Shown here: piece after piece, positions 31,531-42,300 of the stretch | Position numbering within the stretch: the first letter of the stretch is position 1 | Layout: the number at the start of each line of letters is the position of its first letter | Assembly: GCA_028752905.1 (NCBI GenBank) | Contig: JAQNBH010000013.1 | Location: forward strand, 13,233,816 to 13,297,815 | DNA: 64,000 bases | Direction: 5' to 3' | Source: Cladorhizidae sp. MBARI D1340-BT2 | Taxonomy: Eukaryota; Porifera; Demospongiae; Poecilosclerida; Cladorhizidae | The notes under the pieces: generated by a model | Told to the model about the DNA's origin: nothing | The model's input: the letters and a program-made list of their open reading frames with translations, nothing else | Database searches by the model: none | Made by a program: the position numbers and the translations under genes

Positions 31531-32457
31531 CTATAAGATGCACCCAACTATAAGAACCACCCCACTATAAGATGCCCCCCACTATAAGATGCACCCCACT
31601 ATAAGATGCACCCCACTATAAGATGCACCCCACTATAAGATGCACCCACTATAAGATGCACCCCACTATAAGATGCACCCCACTATAAGATGCACCCCAC
31701 TATAAGATGCACCCCACTATAAGATGCACCCCACTATAAGATGCACCCACTATAAGATGCACCCACTATAAGATGCACCCCACTATAAGATGCACCCCAC
31801 TATAAGATGCACCCCACTATAAGATGCACCCCACTATAAGATGCACCCCACTATAAGATGCACCCCACTATAAGATGCACCCACTATAAGATGCACCCCA
31901 CTATAAGATGCCACCCACTATAAGATGCACTCCACTATAAGATGCACCCCACTATAAGATGCACCCCACTATAAGATGCACCCACTATAAGATGCACCCA
32001 CTATAAGATGCACCCCACTATAAGATGCACCCCACTATAAGATGCACCCCACTATAAGATGCACCCCACTATAAGATGCACCTCACTATAAGATGCACCC
32101 ACTATAAGATGCACCCCACTATAAGATGCACCCCACTATAAGATACACCTCACTATAAGATTTATCCCACTATAAGATGCACCCACTATAAGATGCACCC
32201 CACTATAAGATGCACCCCACTATAAGATGCACCCCACTATAAGATGCACCCCACTATAAGATGCACCCCACTATAAGATGCACCCCACTATAAGATGCAC
32301 CCCACTATAAGATGCACCCCACTATAAGATGCACCCACTATAAGATGCACCCCACTATAAGATGCACCCACTATAAGATGCACCCCACTATAAGATTCAC
32401 CCCACTATAAGATGCACCCCACTATAAGATGCACCCCACTATAAGATGCACCCCACT

Positions 32458-32694
32458 AATGGCAGTGTTGCAGAGCCATAGTTAGGTATAGTAGGAGCAA
32501 AAATGGTTTGCAAGTGTTTTTTTATAACCTCGATGCTATTCAAATAATTAATCCATAGTTGATTGAAATACCCCGCGAGGCAAATATCATTGGAAAGAAT
32601 GTAGGATGGGCTATCTTTTGAGACCAAAATAATTGAAAATATGGAAAGCATGTAATGGTTGTGGCATATTTTGTATAGAAAAACAATGATCTGT
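32458..32694. other. Unique spacer between two satellites
   Basis: About 237 bp of non-repetitive DNA. No gene is seen. The strand composition flips across it: the left array is C-rich on the + strand and the right array is G-rich. Confidence 0.6.
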
Positions 32695-34896
32695 TGTGTG
32701 AGTGAGTGTGTGAGGCTGGTATGAGTGAGTGTGTGAGGCTAGCATGAGTGAGTGTGTGAGGCTAGCATGAGTGAGTGTGTGAGGCTGGCATGAGTGAGTG
32801 TGTGAGGCTGGCATGAGTGAGTGTGTGAGGCTAGCATGAGTGAGTGTGTGAGGCTGGCATGAGTGAGTGTGTGAGGCTGGCATGAGTGAGTGTGTGAGGC
32901 TAGCATGAGTGAGTGTGTGAGGCTAGCATGAGTGAGTGTGTGAGGCTGGCATGAGTGAGTGTGTGAGGCTGGCATGAGTGAGTGTGTGAGGCTAGCATGA
33001 GTGAGTGTGTGAGGCTAGCATGAGTGAGTGTGTGAGGCTGGCATGAGTGAGTGTGTGAGGCTAGCATGAGTGAGTGTGTGAGGCTAGCATGAGTGAGTGT
33101 GTGAGGCTAGCATGAGTGAGTGTGTGAGGCTGGCATGAGTGAGTGTGTGAGGCTAGCATGAGTGAGTGTGTGAGGCTGGCATGAGTGAGTGTGTGAGGCT
33201 AGCATGAGTGAGTGTGTGAGGCTGGCATGAGTGAGTGTGTGAGGCTGGCATGAGTGAGTGTGTGAGGCTAGCATGAGTGAGTGTGTGAGGCTGGCATGAG
33301 TGAGTGTGTGAGGCTAGCATGAGTGAGTGTGTGAGGCTGGCATGAGTGAGTGTGTGAGGCTGGCATGAGTGAGTGTGTGAGGCTGGCATGAGTGAGTGTG
33401 TGAGGCTAGCATGAGTGAGTGTGTGAGGCTGGCATGAGTGAGTGTGTGAGGCTGGCATGAGTGAGTGTGTGAGGCTAGCATGAGTGAGTGTGTGAGGCTA
33501 GCATGAGTGAGTGTGTGAGGCTGGCATGAGTGAGTGTGTGAGGCTGGCATGAGTGAGTGTGTGAGGCTAGCATGAGTGAGTGTGTGAGGCTGGCATGAGT
33601 GAGTGTGTGAGGCTAGCATGAGTGAGTGTGTGAGGCTGGCATGAGTGAGTGTGTGAGGCTAGCATGAGTGAGTGTGTGAGGCTGGCATGAGTGAGTGTGT
33701 GAGGCTAGCATGAGTGAGTGTGTGAGGCTGGCATGAGTGAGTGTGTGAGGCTAGCATGAGTGAGTGTGTGAGGCTGGCATGAGTGAGTGTGTGAGGCTGG
33801 CATGAGTGAGTGTGTGAGGCTGGCATGAGTGAGTGTGTGAGGCTAGCATGAGTGAGTGTGTGAGGCTAGCATGAGTGAGTGTGTGAGGCTGGCATGAGTG
33901 AGTGTGTGAGGCTAGCATGAGTGAGTGTGTGAGGCTAGCATGAGTGAGTGTGTGAGGCTGGCATGAGTGAGTGTGTGAGGCTGGCATGAGTGAGTGTGTG
34001 AGGCTGGCATGAGTGAGTGTGTGAGGCTAGCATGAGTGAGTGTGTGAGGCTGGCATGAGTGAGTGTGTGAGGCTGGCATGAGTGAGTGTGTGAGGCTAGC
34101 ATGAGTGAGTGTGTGAGGCTAGCATGAGTGAGTGTGTGAGGCTAGCATGAGTGAGTGTGTGAGGCTAGCATGAGTGAGTGTGTGAGGCTAGCATGAGTGA
34201 GTGTGTGAGGCTGGCATGAGTGAGTGTGTGAGGCTGGCATGAGTGAGTGTGTGAGGCTAGCATGAGTGAGTGTGTGAGGCTAGCATGAGTGAGTGTGTGA
34301 GGCTAGCATGAGTGAGTGTGTGAGGCTAGCATGAGTGAGTGTGTGAGGCTGGCATGAGTGAGTGTGTGAGGCTGGCATGAGTGAGTGTGTGAGGCTGGCA
34401 TGAGTGAGTGTGTGAGGCTGGCATGAGTGAGTGTGTGAGGCTGGCATGAGTGAGTGTGTGAGGCTAGCATGAGTGAGTGTGTGAGGCTGGCATGAGTGAG
34501 TGTGTGAGGCTGGCATGAGTGAGTGTGTGAGGCTAGCATGAGTGAGTGTGTGAGGCTGGCATGAGTGAGTGTGTGAGGCTAGCATGAGTGAGTGTGTGAG
34601 GCTAGCATGAGTGAGTGTGTGAGGCTAGCATGAGTGAGTGTGTGAGGCTGGCATGAGTGAGTGTGTGAGGCTGGCATGAGTGAGTGTGTGAGGCTAGCAT
34701 GAGTGAGTGTGTGAGGCTAGCATGAGTGAGTGTGTGAGGCTAGCATGAGTGAGTGTGTGAGGCTAGCATGAGTGAGTGTGTGAGGCTGGCATGAGTGAGT
34801 GTGTGAGGCTAGCATGAGTGAGTGTGTGAGGCTGGCATGAGTGAGTGTGTGAGGCTAGCATGAGTGAGTGTGTGAGGCTAGCATGAGTGAGTGTGT
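32695..34896. repeat. 23-bp minisatellite, about 95 copies
   Basis: The unit is GTGTGAGGCTAGC followed by ATGAGTGAGT. Almost the only variation is one A/G site (GGCTAGC, a NheI site, versus GGCTGGC), and length is nearly invariant. The minus strand contains no stop codon in any frame, so long artefactual open frames of a Thr/His/Ser/Leu-rich 23-residue repeat appear there. They have no unique N terminus and are not called genes. Confidence 0.96.
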
Positions 34897-35022
34897 AAAT
34901 TCCCCAGACATGGAAGATGTTTTTTATATTGCAAAAAATCAAAAATTAAATTTGTATTGATTCTCCATCTACAACTTTATGAGGAGAAATATCTGAGACC
35001 CCTGGCAAGGTGCACAACCTTT
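34897..35022. other. Short unique spacer
   Basis: About 126 bp of AT-rich unique DNA between the 23-bp and 18-bp arrays. No gene is supported. Confidence 0.5.
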
Positions 35023-38000
35023 CTACACAGCTTACACCAGCTACACAGCTTACACCAGCTACACAGCTTACACCAGCTACACAGCTTACACTAGCTACAC
35101 AGCTTACACCAGCTACACAGCTTACACCAGCTACACAGCTTACACCAGCTACACAGCTTACACTAGCTACACAGCTTGCACTAGCTACACAGCTTACACT
35201 AGCTACACAGCTTACACCAGCTACACAGCTTACACCAGCTACACAGCTTACACCAGCTACACAGCTTACACCAGCTACACAGCTTACACTAGCTACACAG
35301 CTTGCACTAGCTACACAGCTTACACTAGCTACACAGCTTACACCAGCTACACAGCTTACACCAGCTACACAGCTTACACTAGCTACACAGCTTACACTAG
35401 CTACACAGCTTACACTAGCTACACAGCTTACACTAGCTACACAGCTTACACCAGCTACACAGCTTACACTAGCTACACAGCTTACACTAGCTACACAGCT
35501 TACACCAGCTACACAGCTTACACCAGCTACACAGCTTACACCAGCTACACAGCTTACACCAGCTGCACAGCTTACACCAGCTGCACAGCTTATACTAGCT
35601 ACACAGCTTACACTAGCTACACAGCTTACACTAGCTACACAGCTTACACCAGCTGCACAGCTTACACCAGCTACACAGCTTACACCAGCTACACAGCTTA
35701 CACCAGCTACACAGCTTACACTAGCTACACAGCTTACACCAGCTACACAGCTTACACCAGCTACACAGCTTGCACTAGCTACACAGCTTACACTAGCTAC
35801 ACAGCTTACACTAGCTACACAGCTTACACTAGCTACACAGCTTACACCAGCTACACAGCTTACACCAGCTACACAGCTTACACTAGCTACACAGCTTACA
35901 CCAGCTACACAGCTTACACCAGCTAAACAGCTTACACCAGCTACACAGCTTACACCAGCTACACAGCTTACACCAGCTACACAGCTTACACCAGCTACAC
36001 AGCTTACACCAGCTACACAGCTTACACCAGCTACACAGCTTACACTAGCTACACAGCTTACACCAGCTACACAGCTTACACTAGCTACATAGCTTACACC
36101 AGCTACACAGCTTACACCAGCTACACAGCTTACACCAGCTTACACCAGCTACACAGCTTACACTAGCTACAGCTTACACTAGATACACAGCTTACACCAG
36201 CTACACAGCTTACACTACCTACACAGCTTACACCAGCTACACAGCTACACAACTTACACTAGCTACACAGCTTACACTAGCTACACAGCTTACACTAGCT
36301 ACAGCTCACACTAGCTACACAGCTTACACCAGCTACACAGCTTACACCAGCTACACAGCTTACACTAGCTACAGCTTACACTAGCTACACAGCTTACACT
36401 AGATACACAGCTTACACCAGCTACACAGCTTACACCAGCTACACAGCTTACACTAGATACACAGCTTACACCAGCTACACAGCTTACACTAGCTACACAG
36501 CTTACACTAGCTACAGCTTACACTAGCTACACAGCTTACACTAGCTACACGGCTTACACTAGCTACACAGCTTACACTAGCTACACGGCTTACACTAGAT
36601 ACACAGCTTACACTAGCTACAGCTTACACCAGCTACACAGCTTACACTAGCTACAGCTTACACTAGCTACACAGCTTACACCAGCTACACAGCTTACACC
36701 AGCTACACAGCTTACACTAGCTACACAGCTTACACTAGATACACAGCTTACACCAGCTACACAGCTTACACCAGCTACACAGCTTACACTAGCTACAGCT
36801 TACACTAGCTACACAGCTTACACTAGCTACACGGCTTACACTAGCTACACAGCTTACACCAGCTACACAGCTTACACCAGCTACACAGCTTACACTAGCT
36901 ACACAGCTTACACTAGATACACAGCTTACACCAGCTACACAGCTTACACTAGCTACACAGCTTACACTAGATACACAGCTTACACCAGCTACACAGCTTA
37001 CACCAGCTACACAGCTTACACTAGCTACAGCTTACACTAGCTACACAGCTTACACCAGCTACACAGCTTACACCAGCTACACAGCTTACACCAGCTACAC
37101 AGCTTACACCAGCTACACAGCTTACACCAGCTACACAGCTTGCACCAGCTACATAGCTTACACTAGCTACATAGCTTACACCAGCTACACAGCTTACACT
37201 AGCTACACAGCTTACACCAGCTACACAGCTTACACCAGCTACACAGCTTACACCAGCTACATAGCTTACACCAGCTACACAGCTTACACCAGCTACACAG
37301 CTTACACCAGCTACACAGCTTACACCAGCTACACAGCTACACAGCTTACACCAGCTACACAGCTTACACTAGCTACACAGCTTACACTAGCTACACGGCT
37401 TACACTAGCTACACAGCTTACACCAGCTACACAGCTTACACCAGCTACACAGCTTACACTAGCTACACAGCTTACACCAGCTACACAGCTTACACTAGCT
37501 ACACAGCTTACACTAGATACACAGCTTACACCAGCTACACAGCTTACACCAGCTACACAGCTTACACTAGCTACAGCTTACACTAGCTACACAGCTTACA
37601 CCAGCTACACAGCTTACACCAGCTACACAGCTTACACTAGCTACACAGCTTACACTAGATACACAGCTTACACTAGCTACACAGCTTACACCAGCTACAC
37701 AGCTTACACCAGCTACACAGCTTACACCAGCTACACAGCTTACACCAGCTACATAGCTTACACTAGCTACACAGCTTACACCAGCTACACAGCTTACACC
37801 AGCTACACAGCTTACACCAGCTACACAGCTACACAGCTTACACCAGCTACACAGCTTACACCAGCTACACAGCTTACACTAGCTACAGCTTACACTAGAT
37901 ACACAGCTTACACTAGATACACAGCTTACACTAGCTACACAGCTTACACCAGCTACACAGCTTACACTACCTACACAGCTTACACCAGCTACACAGCTAC

Positions 38001-38542
38001 ACAACTTACACTAGCTACACAGCTTACACTAGCTACACAGCTTACACTAGCTACAGCTCACACTAGCTACACAGCTTACACCAGCTACACAGCTTACACT
38101 AGCTACACAGCTTACACTAGATACACAGCTTACACCAGCTACACAGCTTACACCAGCTACACAGCTTACACTAGCTACAGCTTACACTAGCTACACAGCT
38201 TACACTAGCTACACGGCTTACACTAGCTACACAGCTTACACCAGCTACACAGCTTACACCAGCTACACAGCTTACACTAGCTACACAGCTTACACTAGAT
38301 ACACAGCTTACACCAGCTACACAGCTTACACTAGCTACACAGCTTACACTAGATACACAGCTTACACCAGCTACACAGCTTACACCAGCTACACAGCTTG
38401 CACTAGCTACAGCTTACACTAGCTACACAGCTTACACTAGCTACACGGCTTACACTAGCTACACAGCTTACACCAGCTACACAGCTTACACCAGCTACAC
38501 AGCTTACACTAGCTACACAGCTTACACTAGATACACAGCTTA
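35023..38542. repeat. 18-bp minisatellite, about 195 copies
   Basis: The unit is CTACACAGCTTACACCAG, with a common C-to-T change giving ACTAGC. From 35010 to 36092 the length is strictly kept at multiples of 18, so one + strand frame reads 360 codons of a TQLTPA/TQLTLA hexapeptide. After about 36.1 kb, 2-bp deletions (CTACAGCTTAC), CTAGATACAC variants and inserted half-units disrupt that frame. The right two thirds contain longer repeated blocks, for example around 36.16-36.5 and 37.9-38.2 kb. There is no signal peptide, recognisable promoter or unique flanking coding sequence, so the open frame is treated as a by-product of the repeat. Confidence 0.95.
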
Positions 38543-38892
38543 CTCAACTTATATATTCACTTTCTAGAAGGAGCATTCAACCTCAACGAGTGCCTTGAGA
38601 AAGCTCTAGCTACAACCAAAGCTCTAGCTATAGCTGGTGCATCGATCTAGTTTGGATCCAAAGAAAGAAGTCCACAAATACAAAATGTACCTATAAACTG
38701 CTAAGTTTCTAGCACCCCCAGCTTACACTAATTAGGCAACCTACTTGTATTATATGGTGAGATTTTCAATATAGCCCCTGAGTGCTGTGAGAAGGCTATA
38801 GCAACCAACCCTGTATCAATAGCAGCAACTGGACCAAGGAAGGATCAATGAAAAACTACCATGCTGGTTGCTAGTTTTCTAAGTAGCCTGTA
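38543..38892. other. Intronic or intergenic unique DNA
   Basis: About 350 bp with no recognisable exon. It contains stray satellite-like words (CAGCTTACACTAATTAGG near 38720), suggesting decayed array edges. Confidence 0.45.
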
Positions 38893-39081
38893 CAGGGTTG
38901 TATACAGAAATTTTGCCAAGGGGGGGCGAACTTCAGATATGGAAAAATAAGGGGGGGCGAGAATGATACAATGATGGTGTATGTAATGTATAAGGGTGGT
39001 GTCTAATTTCAAGGGGGGGGGGCGAGAATGATACAAGGGGGGGCGATTGCCCCCCCCCGCCCCCCCCTAAATACACCCCTG
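38893..39081. mobile_element. MITE-like element with G-tracts, 6-bp target duplication CCTGTA
   Basis: The left end is CAGGGTTGTATACAG. The right end read in reverse is CAGGGGTGTATTTAG, a 12/15 match, forming short terminal inverted repeats. The direct repeat CCTGTA flanks both sides (38887-38892 and 39082-39087), as expected of a target-site duplication. The interior has several runs of seven or more G followed by CGA, and the word GCGAGAATGATACAA occurs twice. There is no transposase frame, so it would be non-autonomous. The superfamily is not assigned. Confidence 0.6.
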
Positions 39082-39093
39082 CCTGTAGCAGAC

Positions 39094-39182
39094 ATATTTA
39101 TGTTCATCTTGTTTGACTGAAAATGTTGTCGAACATAAATATCCCCCCCCCCCCATATCAAAGGGCTAATATCAAAGGGCTA
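39094..39182. repeat. Short inverted repeat and 14-bp tandem duplication
   Basis: ATATTTATGTTC (39094-39105) and its perfect complement GAACATAAATAT (39131-39142) form a 12-bp stem with a 25-nt loop. A C-run follows, then ATATCAAAGGGCTA occurs twice in tandem (39155-39182). Function is unknown. Confidence 0.6.
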
Positions 39183-39267
39183 ATTGCCAGGAGTGCTAGA
39201 GTTTGACTCGCCCTGAGCAGCTCTATAGCTTGTGGTCTTATCTTCTCCCTGTGTGCATGGTGTGTAG

Positions 39268-39366
39268 TGTACCACCTGGTGAAGAGAGGGGCAGATGTCA
39301 AGAAGGCTGACTTGAAGGGACGTACAGCGTTACATTTTGCTGCCTGTAGAGGAGATTCATCTATAG
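39268..39366 (+). CDS. ANKRD54: ANKRD54 exon a (ankyrin repeat)
   Basis: The acceptor TGGTGTGTAG precedes the exon and the donor ATAG|GTCAGT ends it. It contributes 2 bases, 32 full codons (YHLVKRGADV through CRGDSSI) and 1 base, so it starts and ends in phase 1. It encodes the end of one ankyrin repeat and the start of the next (GRTALHFAA). Confidence 0.85.
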
Positions 39367-42300
39367 GTCAGTCAGTACATAAGTCTATCCCAAGAAGTCG
39401 TTAATGCTTCCACTGTAATATAGACTTAACCTGCTAAGCCTAGTGGCTATTGGTGGGCACTAATTCTTGCTACTCTAGATTTGGTGGGCACTAAATTTAA
39501 GTTTGGCGCGCCCTTTGACACGATTTGGCAAGATGTTAGAATTGCGTTCAGAAAAGGTGCATCACAAGTTGGCAGTCGTTAGTCTTTACTGGTTGTCAAC
39601 CTAACCTTCATGTTCACTTGATAAGGTTAAGGCTGGTAGGGTTGCTACCAACAGAGAGATGTTAAAATCAAGAACTGCTATACCTTTCATTAATTAAAAG
39701 ACACAGGTCCACAGAAGTCTAGTCACTTCCTCTTCCAAAGGGTGTTAACTGGTGATAACCACACATTCCCATCAGCTAGGTAGCCCCAAATCAAGGGAGT
39801 TGCTTATAACATATTTGGGTTTGTAAAGCTGCCCACAGGTATGTGTACCAGTATGAATCAAATACAAATTGTAATGTGTGGCATAGAAAGGTGGTTAACA
39901 TCTATATTATAATATAGCTGCAACCTTTAGTATCTTCAAGCCTTCTCATCCAGTCTCTATTACCAGTCCAGAAGATGCATCAATGTCATTCTATGGAAGG
40001 TGCACTAGGAAAGGTGGAGAGAGAACTACAACGAATCACATGTATAATGTGTTCATGTCCGAGTGATGTACTAAACTCTCATGTCTCTTTAGAGTCATCT
40101 TTGGTTTCCTTGAACTGGTCAATGATGGTACAGGCAGAGACTTCCATGTCCTAACCTTCTGGTCAATGATGGAACAGGTAGAGACTTCCATGTCCTAACC
40201 TTCTGGTCATGATGGAACAGGTAGAGACTTCCATGTCCTAACCTTCTGGTCAATGATGGAACAAGTAGAGACTTCCATGTCCTAACCTTCTGGTCAATGA
40301 TGGAACAGGTAGAGACTTCCATGTCCTAACCTTCTGGTCAATGATGGAACAGGTAGAGACTTCCATGTCCTAACCTTCTGGTCAATGATGGAACAGATAG
40401 AGACTTCCATGCCCTAACCTTCTGGTCAATGATGGAACAGATAGAGACTTCCATGTCCTAACCTTCTGGTCAATGATGGAACAGGTAGAGACTTCCATGT
40501 CCTAACCTTCTGGTCAATGATGGAACAGGTAGAGACTTCCATGTCCTAACCTTCTGGTCAATGATGGAACAGGCAGAGACTTCCATGTCCTAACCTTCTG
40601 GTCAATGATGGAACAGGTAGAGACTTCCATGCCTAACCTTCTGGTCAATGATGGAACAGGTAGAGACTTCCATGTCCTAACCTTCTGGTCAATGATGGAA
40701 CAGATAGAGACTTCCATGCCCTAACCTTCTGGTCAATGATGGAACAGATAGAGACTTCCATGTCCTAACCTTCTGGTCAATGATGGAACAGGCAGAGACT
40801 TCCATGTCCTAACCTTCTGGTCAATGATGGAACAGGTAGAGACTTCCATGCCCTAACCTTCTGGTCAATGATGGAACAGGTAGAGACTTCCATGTCCTAA
40901 CCTTCTGGTCAATGATGGAACAGGTAGAGACTTCCATGTCCTAACCTTCTGGTCAATGATGGAACAGGTAGAGACTTCCATGTCCTAACCTTCTGGTCAA
41001 TGATGGAACAGGTAGAGACTTCCATGTCCTAACCTTCTGGTCAATGATGGAACAGGCAGAGACTTCCATGTCCTAACCTTCTGGTCAATGATGGAACAGG
41101 CAGAGACTTCCATGTCCTAACCTTCTGGTCAATGATGGAACAGGTAGAGACTTCCATGTCCTAACCTTCTGGTCAATGATGGAACAGGTAGAGACTTCCA
41201 TGTCCTAACCTTCTGGTCAATGATGGAACAGGTAAAGACTTCCATGTCCTAACCTTCTGGTCAATGATGGAACAGGTAGAGACTTCCATGTCCTGACCTT
41301 CTGGTCAATGATGGAACAGGTAAAGACTTCCATGTCCTAACCTTCTGGTCAATGATGGAACAGGTAGAGACTTCCATGTCCTGACCTTCTGGTCAATGAT
41401 GGAACAGGTAAAGACTTCCATGTCCTAACCTTCTGGTCAATGATGGAACAGGCAGAGACTTCCATGTCCTAACCTTCTGGTCAATGATGGAACAGGTAGA
41501 GACTTCCATGTCCTAACCTTCTGGTCAATGATGGAACAGGTAGAGACTTCCATGTCCTAACCTTCTGGTCAATGATGGAACAGGTAAAGACTTCCATGTC
41601 CTAACCTTCTGGTCAATGATGGAACAGGCAGAGACTTCCATGTCCTAACCTTCTGGTCAATGATGGAACAGGTAGAGACTTCCATGTCCTAACCTTCTGG
41701 TCAATGATGGAACAGGTAGAGACTTCCATGTCCTAACCTTCTGGTCAATGATGGAACAGGTAGAGACTTCCATGTCCTAACCTTCTGGTGAACTACAATA
41801 AGACATGAGGGAGATGAGATGAGGGAGGGACTACTCCCATCACAAGTTCAAGTCAAGAAAGCTTTATAAGTATATATATTTTTTCCTGGTTGATTGGCAA
41901 TCAATAACTCCTTTATTCTCTATAATCAAGAACAACCAGAGAAACAATTTGAGAAAATTCTGCATCATTTTTGTAAATGAATTGGTTGCAGATTATTGCA
42001 GTCTCTTTAGACTGGGAGTACTTCAATAACACTCCACTTACAACTCAACACACCCAATTATGCCACCTATGGCAGATACATTGACACACAGAAGAGGACA
42101 CTGTGCACACTGCCTGTAGTGGGCACATGTGGTCAGACACAGTATGCTCCTGCCGAGCGTGCAACATTTGGCTCCGTCATACTGGAGATTACAAGGATTG
42201 CTTCCTTCTCTGGTGCAAGTGCCATGTGGAAAAATAACTAGAACACTTATCCATTGCCATGCATTGCTATTGCAACAAACTTGTTTTATGATTACTACTG

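Larger units (their letters stand above)
5857..32457. repeat. 26.6-kb satellite of a 16/17-bp unit (CACTATAAG core), about 1,600 copies
   Basis: The 17-bp unit ATGCACCCCACTATAAG alternates irregularly with a 16-bp form lacking one C and an occasional 12-bp form (ATGCACTATAAG). Point variants (AAGATTTACC, AAGAACCACC, AAGACGCACC, CTAACTATATGATG, CCATCATAAG) recur at regular long distances. For example, CCATCATAAG lies near 13127, 17607, 21977 and 28289. A block duplication of about 2,074 bp links the regions near 8.1 and 10.2 kb. Another at an offset of about 6,313 bp links about 21.6-25.2 kb with 27.9-31.5 kb. The + strand is C-rich and G-poor throughout. TAA occurs in every unit, so no frame stays open. 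The array begins with degenerate units (CAACTATAAGAAACACACC) and ends abruptly at 32457. Confidence 0.97.

Noticed and set aside
5857..32457. Tandem promoters based on the repeated TATAAG word
   Set aside because: No initiator, downstream gene or other promoter feature is visible. It is kept only as a testable observation.
32611..34585. Minus-strand ORFs of 78-101 codons rich in Thr/His/Ser/Leu
   Set aside because: The 23-bp unit has no stop codon on that strand in any frame, so open frames arise automatically. There is no unique start, and identical peptides occur in overlapping frames.
1040..38542. CRISPR-like direct repeats
   Set aside because: The units are contiguous with no unique spacers, and the sequence is eukaryotic. 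These are minisatellites.
40119..40717. Minus-strand ORFs over the 44-bp array
   Set aside because: They contain repeat-derived peptides in shifting frames because 44 is not a multiple of 3.
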